This document shows positions 27,643-36,627 of a stretch of DNA of 64,000 nt, piece after piece. The DNA comes from Rhizobium sp. Root482 (GTDB taxonomy: Bacteria; Pseudomonadota; Alphaproteobacteria; Rhizobiales; Rhizobiaceae). The stretch covers positions 62,001 to 126,000 of the forward strand of contig NZ_LMFA01000025.1 in assembly GCF_001426565.1 (NCBI RefSeq). Reading direction: 5' to 3'. The notes under the pieces were generated by a model. It was given only the letters and a program-made list of their open reading frames with translations, was not told the origin of the DNA and searched no databases. Each line of letters starts with the position of its first letter. The first letter of the stretch is position 1. The translations under genes were made by a program, and so were the position numbers.

Positions 27643-27710
27643 AATTTATGGCGAGAGACTACCTGTCGGCTATCCGGAAGAAATCTAAATGGCTGGAAAG
27701 ACTTTTGATT

Positions 27711-28652
27711 ATGACGATTTCACGAACCCAATCCAGCCGTGAGCTGGCCGATCTCATTGCTCGTTTCGCCACGGAAGACGGTGATCACCCGACAATCATT
27801 CCCGGCCTGAGCGTTCACCGTCGCTCGGCAACCGGCGTGAAGGCCTGCGGCTCCTACAAGCCGAGCCTGGCATTGATTGCCCAAGGCGCGAAGGAGGTGC
27901 TGCTCGGCGACAATATCTACCGCTATGGCGGCGCCGATTACCTGCTCACCGCGATCGACCTGCCGGTAACCACCCAGATCGTCGAGGCGACGACGGAAAA
28001 GCCCTATCTGAGCATGACCTTCCAGATCGACACGGCCCGGATCGCCGGCCTGGTGGAACTGGTGGAAAAACAGACTGGCTCCGCCGCCCCCTCCGCGCGC
28101 GGCATGGAAGTCAGCGTCGTCACGCCGGAACTTCAGGATACGGCCATAAGACTGCTTCGGCTTCTCGACCGGGAGGCGGACATACCCGCCCTGCTGCCGC
28201 TGATCGAACAGGAACTCGTCTACAGGCTCCTGACCGGCCCGGAAAGCGGCCGGTTACGCCAGATCGCCATGGCCGACAGCCAATCCTATCAGGTCAGCCG
28301 CGCCTGCGCCTGGCTCAAGGAACACTACGCCCGTCCGCTGAAGATCGAGGAACTTGCCAATCGCGTCAGCATGAGCGTTTCCTCCCTGCATCATCACTTC
28401 AAGTCGATCACCGCCATGAGCCCGATGCAGTACCAGAAGCAGTTGCGGCTGCAGGAAGCGCGCCGGCTCATGCTGGAGGAGATGCTCGATGCCGGATCGG
28501 CTGGCCATCAGGTCGGTTACGACAGCCAGTCCCAGTTCAGCCGCGAATATGCCCGCCAGTTCGGCGAACCGCCCCTGCGCGATGTCGGCCGCGTGCGCCG
28601 CAGCCTGCTCGACCGGCTCACCGGCGGCGTGGAAATGCTCAGCGAAGGATAG
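27711..28652 (+). CDS. AraC-family transcriptional regulator (AraC_N type)
   Basis: 313 residues from the ATG at 27711 (MTISRTQSSRE). The frame runs open from 27513, but the earlier part overlaps the operator region. The N-terminal cupin-like AraC_N domain has CGSYKPSLALIAQGAKEVLLG near 43-63. Two C-terminal HTH motifs follow: EELANRVSMSVSSLHHHFK near 222-240, and the second around GYDSQSQFSREYARQFG near 266-282. This subfamily is often divergent to aldehyde/alcohol oxidoreductases, as here. Confidence 0.9.
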   Translation: MTISRTQSSRELADLIARFATEDGDHPTIIPGLSVHRRSATGVKACGSYKPSLALIAQGAKEVLLGDNIYRYGGADYLLTAIDLPVTTQIVEATTEKPYLSMTFQIDTARIAGLVELVEKQTGSAAPSARGMEVSVVTPELQDTAIRLLRLLDREADIPALLPLIEQELVYRLLTGPESGRLRQIAMADSQSYQVSRACAWLKEHYARPLKIEELANRVSMSVSSLHHHFKSITAMSPMQYQKQLRLQEARRLMLEEMLDAGSAGHQVGYDSQSQFSREYARQFGEPPLRDVGRVRRSLLDRLTGGVEMLSEG

Positions 28653-28801
28653 GTGGAGCCGCGCAGCCTAAATTGGCGATTTCACGCCATGATCAAGAAG
28701 TGATTCCGTAGAAGCAGCTCGGAAGAGCCGTGCTTTCCTTCACGGAGCAAAAGACATCGCGAATATTAGGGATCGACGTCGAATCGATACGTGGCGAAAA
28801 G

Positions 28802-28816
28802 CCTCCGATCCGGAGG
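28802..28816 (+). promoter_or_regulatory. Hairpin burying the Shine-Dalgarno of the 28827 gene
   Basis: CCTCCG (28802-28807) and CGGAGG (28811-28816) form a perfect six-base-pair stem with an ATC loop. The 3' strand is the GGAGG ribosome-binding site of the ATG at 28827. This suggests translation is off unless the stem opens. Confidence 0.6.
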
Positions 28817-28826
28817 ATGAACATCA

Positions 28827-29054
28827 ATGATGCCTGTTACAGTCAAGATGAGCGCATGGCAGCAGGACCAGCTTGTCCGGGAGCCGACCTTGCTGACGGC
28901 AGTCGGCCTGCGCGAAACCCTGCTCGTTACGCTCGACTATGACGAGGCCCGGGTCAATTTCGTCTGCCGCCGCGTCGAGGAAACAGGCACCTATGAACTT
29001 GAGGGGCTACCGGACACAGTGGTTTATACATTCGAGAAAATCCTGCATTCCTGA
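28827..29054 (+). CDS. Hypothetical protein, 75 aa
   Basis: 75 residues starting at ATG 28827 (or the adjacent ATG 28830), with GGAGGA 9 nt upstream but sequestered in a hairpin. No recognised domain. It is acidic with alternating hydrophobic strands (LLVTLDYDEARVNFVCRR, then VVYTFEKIL), which looks like a small beta-rich cytosolic protein. One Cys is present. The 174-bp gap upstream contains no other gene. The function is unknown; the RBS hairpin points to conditional translation. Confidence 0.6.
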   Translation: MMPVTVKMSAWQQDQLVREPTLLTAVGLRETLLVTLDYDEARVNFVCRRVEETGTYELEGLPDTVVYTFEKILHS

Positions 29055-29192
29055 ACAGCCGAATACGCATATTCCACGACGGCCGGCAATTTCCGAAGTG
29101 AAACTGGCGATTATTAGAATTGTCGCATTTTCCCCGATGGCTTCTTAACGGGACAGGCCTATCTTGCGATGGTGTGAGATGAGGATCATGCC

Positions 29193-29360
29193 ATGTCGGA
29201 CCGATTGAGAGATGCCTATTCGGCCTTTGCGGAAGATCACCGGGAATTCGGCGTTCCGAAAACCGGGCTCGCGCCGACCCTCCGCCTGAAGGCCATTGTC
29301 GTGGCCCTCGCGATCGGCGTCGCCTTCTGGGGCGCGGTCGCCTATTTCTTCATCGGCTGA
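29193..29360 (+). CDS. Small single-pass membrane protein, 55 aa
   Basis: ATG 29193, with GAGGA 7 nt upstream, to TGA 29358-29360. A charged N-terminus (MSDRLRDAYSAFAEDHREFG) is followed by one membrane span at the C-terminus (IVVALAIGVAFWGAVAYFFIG, about 35-55). No family is recognised; the topology is that of a C-tail-anchored peptide. Good ribosome-binding site, host-like codon use and a clean stop argue that it is real. Confidence 0.6.
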   Translation: MSDRLRDAYSAFAEDHREFGVPKTGLAPTLRLKAIVVALAIGVAFWGAVAYFFIG

Positions 29361-29418
29361 CATCAGCGCGCATCGCACCGACATCCAGGCAACGATACCT
29401 GCGTGAAGCGGCGCACCA

Positions 29419-29643
29419 CTATTTCTTCCCGACAGACTTCTTCCTGCCGCCGGTCTTCTTCTCCGCAGGGGGCTGGGCCTGCTCCTGGCTCAACCGCAAC
29501 GCCCTTAGCGTCGCCGTCTTCTTTTCGCGTGCGCGCAGTTCCGCCTGGATGATGCCGAGAGCAGCCTGTGTCGTTTCGTCCGGATTTCGCCTGACGGCGG
29601 GTTTGGCCGGGGCCCTGACTGCGTCTTTGTCTGCCAATGTCAT
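29419..29643 (-). CDS. Hypothetical basic protein, 74 aa
   Basis: From ATG 29643 (MTLADKDAVRAPAKPAVRR), with AAGGA about 9 nt upstream. The longer open frame to 29775 has no clear start signal. The middle is helical (TQAALGIIQAELRAREKKTATLRALRL) and the C-terminus is Lys/Gly-rich (EKKTGGRKKSVGKK), so it may bind nucleic acid or membranes. No family recognised. Confidence 0.5.
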   Translation of the reverse strand: MTLADKDAVRAPAKPAVRRNPDETTQAALGIIQAELRAREKKTATLRALRLSQEQAQPPAEKKTGGRKKSVGKK

Positions 29644-29787
29644 CCACTCACATCCTTTTGAAGAAGGTGGAAACCGGACCGCGCATGCAAGCGCATCCAC
29701 GGGTCTGGTCTCCACATGAAGGGAAATAGGGCTGAGGATCGGAATTGGAAGCAGCGGCGGCCCGTTATCGTCCAATCGGGGTCGCTT

Positions 29788-30507
29788 CTATCGGCTTTCC
29801 ACCGAAAGGCTGAGATAGGTCGGGTCGAATTGCGCGAGCTTGATCAGTTGCGGCCAGTCCAGGATGGTCAGCGTCTGGCTTACCCAGGTCAGCAGCCCTT
29901 CCTTGCGCAGGATCTGCAAGGTCTTGTTCAGATGCACGATCGAAATACCGAGCACATCCGCCAGTTCGAGTTGCGTCAGCGGGAAATGAAAACTGAAGCC
30001 CGTGGTCTGCTGGACGACCCGCAGCCGCACATAAATTTCGCAGAACAGATGGGCGATATGTTCCTTTTTCGATCGCCGCCCCATCGCGACGATCCATTCG
30101 CGGTGAATGGCGCCATCGATCACCGTGTCGAGCCATAGAAGACGGGTCAGATGCGGCTCGGTCTCGGTGATCCGCTTCAGGTCCGAATGCTCCATGAAGG
30201 CGACATGGCAAGGCGACATCGCCACGATGCCATGATCCATCGTCTTCAACAGAAATGCGTGCAGATCAACGAAATCGCCGGCGACATGCAGAGAGGTGAT
30301 CTGGCGCGTACCATCGGCCATATATTTATAGCGGGCGGCAAAACCCTCGACGATCAGCGTGCTGTGGGTCGGCCGCGAGCCTTCGGCGACGATATCCTCA
30401 TCGACTTTGAACCGGCGGTCGCGGGTGATCATGCCCCGCAACAATGCCTGCTCGCGCGGCGACACGATGTCGTGGCTTTCCAGGTTGAGCAGCAGCGATT
30501 CTATCAA
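29788..30507 (-). CDS. Crp/Fnr-family transcriptional regulator
   Basis: About 239 residues if translation starts at TTG 30507 (LIESLLLNLESHD), which has an AAGGG 10 nt upstream. The frame stays open to 30852, but the extra part does not resemble the family and there is no ATG near the domain start. The cNMP-binding domain shows DRRFKVDEDIVAEGSRPTHS and GDFVDLHAFLL. The C-terminal Crp HTH is LTQLELADVLGISIVHLNKTLQ. No Cys cluster for an iron-sulfur centre is visible, so it is not a classic FNR oxygen sensor. The effector is unknown. Confidence 0.85.
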   Translation of the reverse strand: MIESLLLNLESHDIVSPREQALLRGMITRDRRFKVDEDIVAEGSRPTHSTLIVEGFAARYKYMADGTRQITSLHVAGDFVDLHAFLLKTMDHGIVAMSPCHVAFMEHSDLKRITETEPHLTRLLWLDTVIDGAIHREWIVAMGRRSKKEHIAHLFCEIYVRLRVVQQTTGFSFHFPLTQLELADVLGISIVHLNKTLQILRKEGLLTWVSQTLTILDWPQLIKLAQFDPTYLSLSVESR

Positions 30508-30685
30508 TTTATTTATACCCTTGGAGAAACTGGCGCTTCCGCCTAACCCAAGATGCGGCCGGTCACATTTAACATTGACATAGGAGGGGATGAATACTGT
30601 TGTTTTCAGGAACAAACGCTTCACCCGCGGCTTACTTACCGAAGCGTCCACATACCGGCGCGATGCGATACCGAGAGTGACATTT

Positions 30686-30922
30686 ATGAGCCGATATTTT
30701 TTCGACCTGCATAATGGTGGTGGACCGACACGAGACGAAGAAGGAGTGGAGCTGAATTCCCGCGACGACATTGCCCGGGTCATCCGGCGCATATTGCTCG
30801 ATGTCGCGACCGACGAACTGACGGAACTCCAGCGAGGCATGATTTCGGTCACCGTGCGCGATCACACTGGCCAGCCAGTCTGCGTCTCGAGCCTCAGCTT
30901 CAACTATGAATGGCTTAAATAG
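30686..30922 (+). CDS. DUF6894-type small protein, 78 aa
   Basis: Starts MSRYFFDLHNGGG at ATG 30686, the typical opening of this rhizobial family of short proteins (F-F-D-h-H-N-G pattern), followed by RDEEGVELNS and an alpha-helix (ARVIRRILLDVATDEL), then beta-strands with ISVTVRDHTGQPV. An upstream in-frame ATG at 30590 has a strong AGGAGG nearby, so a 110-residue form is possible. Function unknown. Members are usually present in many copies per rhizobial genome. Confidence 0.75.
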   Translation: MSRYFFDLHNGGGPTRDEEGVELNSRDDIARVIRRILLDVATDELTELQRGMISVTVRDHTGQPVCVSSLSFNYEWLK

Positions 30923-31002
30923 CGGCGCTCGCGAGGGCAATTGCGCGCGTTCGGGCAAGGGGCTAGCATGGCGTCGGCTTTCCTATGCAAGCCGCACGTC
31001 CG

Positions 31003-31032
31003 CAATTTCGATGCCTTCAATTTCGATGCCTT
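31003..31032 (+). repeat. Perfect tandem duplication of 15 bp
   Basis: CAATTTCGATGCCTT occurs twice in direct succession (31003-31017 and 31018-31032), immediately before the GAGGAG ribosome-binding site of the next gene. Confidence 0.85.
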
Positions 31033-31046
31033 GAGGAGAAACGAGC

Positions 31047-31289
31047 ATGATTCATGTTGTACCCCCGACGCGCCCTGTCGGACATCCGGACCGAACCCTC
31101 GATTGTGAGGAAGCGCTCGAAAAAGCCGTGCACGCGCTGGACACGGACGAAACACTGAGCGAGCGGGACATCGAAGCCAAGCTGATCGAAGGCGGCCTGG
31201 CGGCCGGGTGGACACGCAAGGAACTCGGCACTGCCATCGCGGACCTGCGCCGCAACGCCGCCGTACAAATGCAGCGCCAGGCGGAATAA
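31047..31289 (+). CDS. Hypothetical protein, 80 aa
   Basis: ATG 31047, with GAGGAG 8 nt upstream. A polar protein with two or three predicted helices (CEEALEKAVHALDTDE and SERDIEAKLIEGGLAAGWTRKELGTAIADLRRN) and one Cys. The second half reads like a small winged or three-helix bundle (AGWTRKELGTAI). No family recognised. It is monocistronic by position, between the DUF6894 gene and the D-cysteine desulfhydrase promoter. Confidence 0.6.
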   Translation: MIHVVPPTRPVGHPDRTLDCEEALEKAVHALDTDETLSERDIEAKLIEGGLAAGWTRKELGTAIADLRRNAAVQMQRQAE

Positions 31290-31364
31290 TGACCGTGAGC
31301 ATGCGGACCGCCTGAACGGCGCCGCGCGAGGCTATTCCATGATCAGAGCGGACTTCGGACAATC

Positions 31365-31417
31365 TGCATTAGATGCATTTATTGCATATAACCCCTTCCT
31401 GTTGCATGTCTTTGCAT
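31365..31417 (+). promoter_or_regulatory. Five phased TGCAT boxes upstream of D-cysteine desulfhydrase
   Basis: TGCAT starts at 31365, 31374, 31383, 31403 and 31413, spacings of 9, 9, 20 and 10 bp, so nearly on one helix face. The same TGCAT-N4-TGCAT spacing appears on the minus strand in front of the LysR gene at 34130-34143. This is likely the operator of the LysR regulator (33202-34116). Confidence 0.6.
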
Positions 31418-31474
31418 TAGACATTCCTCTATTCCGGGCGGTAAATGAGGCTCCTTGATAACTAGGTGACCATC

Positions 31475-32479
31475 ATGAATCTTGCTCGCTTTCCCCGTGT
31501 TTCGCTGGCCCATCTGCCCACACCGCTGGAGCGGCTCGACAATTTGACCCGGGCGCTGAATGGCCCTGAAATCTGGATCAAGCGCGATGACTGTACCGGG
31601 CTTTCCACCGGCGGCAACAAGACGCGAAAGCTTGAATTCCTGATGGCCGCCGCCCAGGCTGAAGGGGCCGACACCGTCATCACCCAGGGCGCGACGCAGT
31701 CCAACCATGCGCGCCAGACAGCAGCGGCGGCGGCAAAGCTCGGCATGGGCTGCCATCTGCTCCTGGAGGACCGCACCAAGAAGACCGAATTCGACTACAC
31801 CCAGAACGCCAACGTCCTGTTCGACGCGCTCCATGGCGCGGTCATCGAAAGATGCGCGCTGCATCCGGACATGAACGGCGAGATGATGAAAATCGCCGAC
31901 AGGCTGAAAGCCGCCGGGCACAAGGTCTATGCCATTCCGGGGGGAGGATCCAATCCGATCGGCGCCTTGGGCTATGTCGATGCGGCGATGGAACTCGTCA
32001 TGCAAGCCAATACCGCGCGCCTCAAGATCGATCACGTCGTTCACGCCACGGGTAGCGCCGGCACGCAGGCGGGCCTCGCGGCGGGGTTTGCCGGACTGCA
32101 CAGCGACATCAAACTTCTCGGGGTCGGCGTGCGTGCCCCCCGGGAAAGGCAGGAAGCGAATGTCTTCCAGCTGGCCTGCGCCACCGCGGACCTGCTCGGC
32201 ATGAGCGGTGCCGTGAAGCGGGAGCATATCATGGCGAATTGCGACTATGTCGGCGAAGGCTATGGCTTTCCGGCGCGTAGCACGATCGATGCGATCCGGA
32301 TGCTGGCGAAACTCGAAGCCATCCTGCTTGATCCCGTCTATTCCGGAAAAGGCATGGCAGGCCTCATCGACCTTGTGCGCAAGGGCTATTTCAAGAAGGG
32401 CGAAACCGTCGTCTTCATCCATACCGGCGGGCAGATTGGCCTCACCGCCTATGCAAGCGACTTCCTGACCAATGGCTGA
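31475..32479 (+). CDS. dcyD: D-cysteine desulfhydrase (ACC-deaminase family)
   Basis: 334 residues from ATG 31475, with AGGTGA 7 nt upstream; a GTG at 31466 is also in frame. PLP enzyme of fold type II that degrades D-cysteine to pyruvate, ammonia and H2S. PLP motif [12 protein letters not shown] near 44-55, [11 protein letters not shown] near 75-85, and the phosphate-binding [11 protein letters not shown] near 190-200. ACC deaminase is a near relative and cannot be excluded without active-site comparison. It overlaps the racemase gene by 8 bp. In E. coli dcyD lies beside a cystine ABC transporter, similar to the neighbouring transporter here. Confidence 0.85.
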   Translation: MNLARFPRVSLAHLPTPLERLDNLTRALNGPEIWIKRDDCTGLSTGGNKTRKLEFLMAAAQAEGADTVITQGATQSNHARQTAAAAAKLGMGCHLLLEDRTKKTEFDYTQNANVLFDALHGAVIERCALHPDMNGEMMKIADRLKAAGHKVYAIPGGGSNPIGALGYVDAAMELVMQANTARLKIDHVVHATGSAGTQAGLAAGFAGLHSDIKLLGVGVRAPRERQEANVFQLACATADLLGMSGAVKREHIMANCDYVGEGYGFPARSTIDAIRMLAKLEAILLDPVYSGKGMAGLIDLVRKGYFKKGETVVFIHTGGQIGLTAYASDFLTNG

Positions 32480-33185
32480 GGCCGCCGCACCAAAGCGCCG
32501 CCCCCTTGTCGGCATCATCGGCGGCATGGGGCCGGAGGCAACCGTCGATCTCATGCGCCGCATCATCCTGGCAACCCCTGCCCGGGATGACGCCGACCAT
32601 ATTCATGTGCTGGCCGACAACAATCCGGCGGTGCCCTCACGCATCAAGGCGTTGATCGAAAAGACAGGCCCCAGCCCGCTGCCGGAGCTTGTCAGGATGG
32701 CCAAGGGGCTCGCCTCAAGCGGCGCCACGATGCTGGCCATGCCATGCAATACCGCGCATTATTATGCCGGCGACATTGCCGCTGCCGTCACGATCCCGCT
32801 CCTCGACATGATCGTGCTGACGGCTGATCGCGTCGCCAAGATGGTTCCGCCAAAGGCGACCATAGGCATGCTCGCCTCGACCGCCGCAATCGATATTGGC
32901 CTGTATGAACGGGCACTCCGTGGCCACGGACTGGAGATCAACACCCCCGACCGCCAGGGCGATGTGATGGCGATCATAAGAGCAGTCAAGGCGGGAGATA
33001 CCGGCACGGCGCAGCGGGAAGACCTGAGCGACATCGCCGATGAACTGATGCAAGCCGGAGCCGACATCGTGCTCGTCGCCTGCACCGAACTGTCGATCCT
33101 GACGGACAGCATCACCAAGACCGTGCCCGTCGTCGATGCGCTGACCGTGCTGGCCGAGGAGATCGTCGCCCGCACACGCGCGTAA
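32472..33185 (+). CDS. Aspartate/glutamate racemase family protein
   Basis: 237 residues. Cofactor-independent two-cysteine racemase: the first catalytic Cys92 in [11 protein letters not shown] and the second Cys204 in VACTELSIL; the N-terminal [17 protein letters not shown] is the family signature. It would interconvert L- and D-aspartate or a related amino acid. It is translated in overlap with D-cysteine desulfhydrase, which suggests the pair handles D-amino acids taken up by the adjacent transporter. It ends 16 bp before the convergent LysR stop. Confidence 0.9.
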   Translation: MAEAAAPKRRPLVGIIGGMGPEATVDLMRRIILATPARDDADHIHVLADNNPAVPSRIKALIEKTGPSPLPELVRMAKGLASSGATMLAMPCNTAHYYAGDIAAAVTIPLLDMIVLTADRVAKMVPPKATIGMLASTAAIDIGLYERALRGHGLEINTPDRQGDVMAIIRAVKAGDTGTAQREDLSDIADELMQAGADIVLVACTELSILTDSITKTVPVVDALTVLAEEIVARTRA

Positions 33186-33201
33186 CGACCGCTGTCGAGC
33201 C

Positions 33202-34116
33202 TCAGGCGCCCTCCGGCCTTTGTTCGATCAGAGCCTGGAGATCGACGGATTGCAGGCAATCCAGAGCGGCAGCCGTCAGCGCGCTGGATTCCTGCACGCA
33301 GGAATAAACAGCGACGCCCAGCGGATGAAACATCGTTTCCGGGTCGAGCTGCACGATCTGCCCTTGCGCCAGATCATTCAGCACAAGGCTCTTGGGAAGC
33401 CAGGCAAATCCCAGCCCCGCCAGCACCATTTCGCGCAATGCGCCGCTGAGCGAACTCACGCAAATGGTTTCGCAGCGATAGCGGGTCATCAACAGTGGCA
33501 TGGCCTTTTCCCAGATGACCTCGCCGAAGAAACTGCGCTGGGGGTAGGTCAGAAGCGGCACGGCCTGATCCCCTGACGGAACGAGGGCGGCGGGGCCGAC
33601 CAGGATCATGTCATCCCTGGCACTTGCGACACGCATGGCGGTCGTGGAGGGCATCGGATCCGGCGAGGGATGCATCTCGTAGCAGATCATGAGATCGACC
33701 TCGCCACGGATCATCATCTCCACGCATTCGGCACGATTTGCGCAATTGAGATGGTATGCGGGCTGATAACCTTGCCGCCGAAGGTTTTCCACAAAACGCG
33801 GGAAAATCGAAAAGGCCAGCGCGTGCTGGACGGCAACTTTCAGGCGCGACGTTCTCGTCTGCTCGCCACGAACCTGGCTGCGCAACTCATAGAGCTGATT
33901 GAGCGCCCTCTGGAAGTCGCCATAATTCTCGGCTGCAACAGGCGTGAAGCGATGCGGCCGCACGCTTCTGTCGATCAGCGTGACACCGAGCCAGTCCTCC
34001 AGCGATTGAATGCGCCTTGAGAAGGCGGATTGACTGACATTGCGTCGCTCCGCGGCCGCCGTGAAGCTTCCGAGCTCCCGCAAGGCCAGAAAATCTTCAA
34101 GCCAGCCAATTTCCAT
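33202..34116 (-). CDS. LysR-family transcriptional regulator
   Basis: 304 residues. N-terminal winged HTH (MEIGWLEDFLALRELGSFTAAAE, SQSAFSRRIQSLEDWLG) and a LysR substrate-binding domain (about 90-295). It is flanked by the dcyD-racemase pair (convergent) and the amino-acid ABC transporter operon (divergent). The shared TGCAT-N4-TGCAT motifs in front of dcyD and in front of this gene suggest that it controls both units and itself. Confidence 0.92.
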   Translation of the reverse strand: MEIGWLEDFLALRELGSFTAAAERRNVSQSAFSRRIQSLEDWLGVTLIDRSVRPHRFTPVAAENYGDFQRALNQLYELRSQVRGEQTRTSRLKVAVQHALAFSIFPRFVENLRRQGYQPAYHLNCANRAECVEMMIRGEVDLMICYEMHPSPDPMPSTTAMRVASARDDMILVGPAALVPSGDQAVPLLTYPQRSFFGEVIWEKAMPLLMTRYRCETICVSSLSGALREMVLAGLGFAWLPKSLVLNDLAQGQIVQLDPETMFHPLGVAVYSCVQESSALTAAALDCLQSVDLQALIEQRPEGA

Positions 34117-34129
34117 AAATCCTCCTTAC

Positions 34130-34144
34130 ATGCAATTCATGCAT
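34130..34144 (-). promoter_or_regulatory. TGCAT-N4-TGCAT box before the LysR gene
   Basis: On the minus strand the sequence reads TGCATGAATTGCAT, two TGCAT units at 9-bp spacing, 14-28 bp before the LysR start codon. It is the same unit as in the 31365-31387 array. Confidence 0.6.
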
Positions 34145-34332
34145 AATATGTCCCGCTTTTTGTGATTGACCCCCGCCTTTTAGCCAGTACGTATGTATCA
34201 CAGGAATTGGCCCATTCAAGCGGCTACAGACGACAGACATGCCGAGTTTCGGGTATTCGGCGGGAGAATTCGCGACCGGTGGCGAGACTGACAATAACGG
34301 CTACACGCATACAACAAAAAAGGGGAAACATC

Positions 34333-35217
34333 ATGTATCGTTCTGCAACCGCAATTTTTCTATCGCTCCTGATGGTCGGCGCGATGCAACCTGCCATGGC
34401 GCAGGAAACGACGGACACGCTGTCCAAGATAAAATCGTCCGGCGAAATCGTGTTTGGCTACCGGGAGACGTCGATACCTTTTTCGTACATCGAAAAGGAT
34501 CAGACGCCGAAGGGTTATTCGATCGATCTCTGCATGCGGATTGCCGATGCTGTGAAGGAAAAGATCGGCAATTCCGAACTCAAGATCCGCTTCGTGCCTG
34601 TATCGCCGCAGACAAGGATTCCGCTCCTCGCGAATGGCACGATCGACATGGAGTGCGGCTCGACGACGAACAATCTGACACGCCAGGAACAGGTCTCGTT
34701 CCTGCCGACGACCTTCATTACCGGCACCAAGCTGCTTGTGAAGGCCGATAGCCCGATCAAGAACGTCGATGACCTTGTCGATCATCGTATCGCCCTGCCG
34801 CAGGGAACCACGAATGAACGGGCAATCAAGGAATATATCGAAGCGAACAAGCTGGATGTCGATATCCTCAACGTGAAGGATCACGCAGAAGGGTTTCTCG
34901 CACTGGAAAGCGGCCGGGTCGATGCCTATTCCACCGACCACATCCTTTTGGCCGGCCTTCTGACAAAGGCGTCTCAGCCCGAGGCCTTCAGGATTGTCGG
35001 CGATTTCTATTCCTACGATCCCTATGCCCTGATGATCCGCCGCAACGACGCCGAGTTCCAGTTGCTCGGCACCAAAGTGCTCGCCGGTCTGTTCCGTTCG
35101 CACGAAATCGAGAAGATCTACCAGCATTGGTTCCAGCCCTTTCCCAACAACGAGAAGGTGTCCGAACCGCCCAGCGATCTGTTGAAGGCATCCTGGCAGC
35201 TGAATGCCCTGCCCTGA
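34333..35217 (+). CDS. Amino-acid ABC transporter substrate-binding protein (GltI-like)
   Basis: 294 residues from ATG 34333, preceded by AGGGGA. A signal peptide is cleaved after AMA (about residue 23). The mature protein is a family-3 solute-binding protein, with SGEIVFGYRETSIPFSYIEK near 35-54 and GYSIDLCMRIADAV near 61-74, and closest in style to glutamate/aspartate-binding GltI. It would deliver a polar, probably acidic or dipolar amino acid to the permeases encoded next. It is the first gene of a four-gene operon. Confidence 0.9.
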   Translation: MYRSATAIFLSLLMVGAMQPAMAQETTDTLSKIKSSGEIVFGYRETSIPFSYIEKDQTPKGYSIDLCMRIADAVKEKIGNSELKIRFVPVSPQTRIPLLANGTIDMECGSTTNNLTRQEQVSFLPTTFITGTKLLVKADSPIKNVDDLVDHRIALPQGTTNERAIKEYIEANKLDVDILNVKDHAEGFLALESGRVDAYSTDHILLAGLLTKASQPEAFRIVGDFYSYDPYALMIRRNDAEFQLLGTKVLAGLFRSHEIEKIYQHWFQPFPNNEKVSEPPSDLLKASWQLNALP

Positions 35218-35262
35218 GACCGGGCGCGTTACGAGGCGATCACAAGGACGTTGGGAGGTCAT

Positions 35263-35964
35263 ATGCACTACAATTGGGACTGGTCCATTCTCCTGCAGGA
35301 ACCTTATCTGCAATGGTTGATATCGGGCACCGGATGGACAATTGCGGTTTCGCTCGCCGCCTGGGTTATCGCGGTGACGGTCGGTTCGCTGATCGGCATC
35401 GCGCGCACGCTGCCAAACCGGATGGTGGCGGGCATTGCGACGGCCTATACCGAAATCTTCCGCAACATCCCGCTGCTGGTCCAGCTGTTCCTCTGGTATT
35501 TCGTTCTGCCGGAAATAGTGCCGGAGCCTTTGGGACACTGGATAAAGCGTGACCTGCCATTGCCGGAATATACGACCGCGGTGATAGGCCTCGGCTTCTA
35601 TACCGCGGCCCGCATCTCTGAACAGGTTCGCGCCGGCATCCAATCGCTTTCCCGCGGCCTCAGCATGGCTGGCTATGCGCAGGGCCTGACACTGACACAG
35701 GTCTATCGCCATATCCTGTTGCCGGTGGCATTCCGGCTGATCGTGCCGCCTTTCACCACGGAATTCCTGACTGTCTTCAAGAACTCCTCGCTGGCACTGA
35801 CCATCGGTGTTCTCGAACTCACCGCGCAAAGCGGGCAGATTTCCGAATATTCCTTCCATAGCTTCGAAGCCTACACGGCGGCCACCGTCATCTACATCCT
35901 GATCACGATGGGCGTCACGGCCGTCATGACGGTCATCGAGCGCCGCCTGCCGGTTGCAACCTGA
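35263..35964 (+). CDS. Amino-acid ABC transporter permease (GltJ-like)
   Basis: 233 residues from ATG 35263 with GGAGG 4 nt upstream. HisMQ-type permease with about five membrane spans and the cytoplasmic EAA loop [20 protein letters not shown] followed by [18 protein letters not shown]. The [16 protein letters not shown] segment near 65-80 is typical of GltJ. It pairs with the next permease to form the membrane channel. Confidence 0.93.
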   Translation: MHYNWDWSILLQEPYLQWLISGTGWTIAVSLAAWVIAVTVGSLIGIARTLPNRMVAGIATAYTEIFRNIPLLVQLFLWYFVLPEIVPEPLGHWIKRDLPLPEYTTAVIGLGFYTAARISEQVRAGIQSLSRGLSMAGYAQGLTLTQVYRHILLPVAFRLIVPPFTTEFLTVFKNSSLALTIGVLELTAQSGQISEYSFHSFEAYTAATVIYILITMGVTAVMTVIERRLPVAT

Positions 35965-35976
35965 GGGAGAGCGACG

Positions 35977-36627
35977 ATGAAAGATCTCGAACTGATCGTC
36001 GATTCGATGCCGTTTCTACTGCAGGGACTGGGCCTGTCATTGCTTTTGGCAGCCCTTGCCGCCGCCGGAGGCATCATGATGGCGGTCGTGCTGGCGCTGC
36101 TGCGGCTGTCCAGCAACCGTTTCCTGTCGGGGGCGGCGGCCGTCTATGTCAATTTCTTCAGGTCGATGCCGCTGATCCTGGTGATCTTCTGGTTCTTCTT
36201 CCTTGTGCCCATGGTAATCGGCAGACCGGTCGGAAGCTTCTATTCGGCGTTGATCGCCTTCACTCTTTTCGAAGCCGCGCATTACACGGAAATCATCCGG
36301 GCCGGAATCCTGTCGGTCTCTCGCGGACAGGGCTGGGCTGCCGCTGCCACCGGCCTCACCTATGGCCAGAGCCTGCGCCATGTCATCCTGCCACAGGCCT
36401 TTCGAAACATGACCCCGTTGCTGCTGACGCAGGGCATCATCCTGTTCCAGGATACGAGCCTCGTCTTCGTCGTGTCGCTCAGCGATTTCCTGACCACGGT
36501 GACGATCGTCGCGCGCAACGAGGGCCGCCTCGTCAGCATGTATGTCTTCGCCGCACTCGTCTATTTCGCACTCTGTTTTGCCGCGTCACGGGTCGTTGGC
36601 GGGCTCCAGAAGAAAGCTATCCGATGA
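35977..36627 (+). CDS. Amino-acid ABC transporter permease (GltK-like)
   Basis: 216 residues, HisMQ-type permease. Typical features are [20 protein letters not shown] near 56-75 and the EAA loop [20 protein letters not shown] with [16 protein letters not shown] near 130-145. It overlaps the ATPase gene by 4 bp (ATGA), so subunits are made together. The gene spacing of 12 bp to the first permease supports one operon. Confidence 0.93.
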   Translation: MKDLELIVDSMPFLLQGLGLSLLLAALAAAGGIMMAVVLALLRLSSNRFLSGAAAVYVNFFRSMPLILVIFWFFFLVPMVIGRPVGSFYSALIAFTLFEAAHYTEIIRAGILSVSRGQGWAAAATGLTYGQSLRHVILPQAFRNMTPLLLTQGIILFQDTSLVFVVSLSDFLTTVTIVARNEGRLVSMYVFAALVYFALCFAASRVVGGLQKKAIR

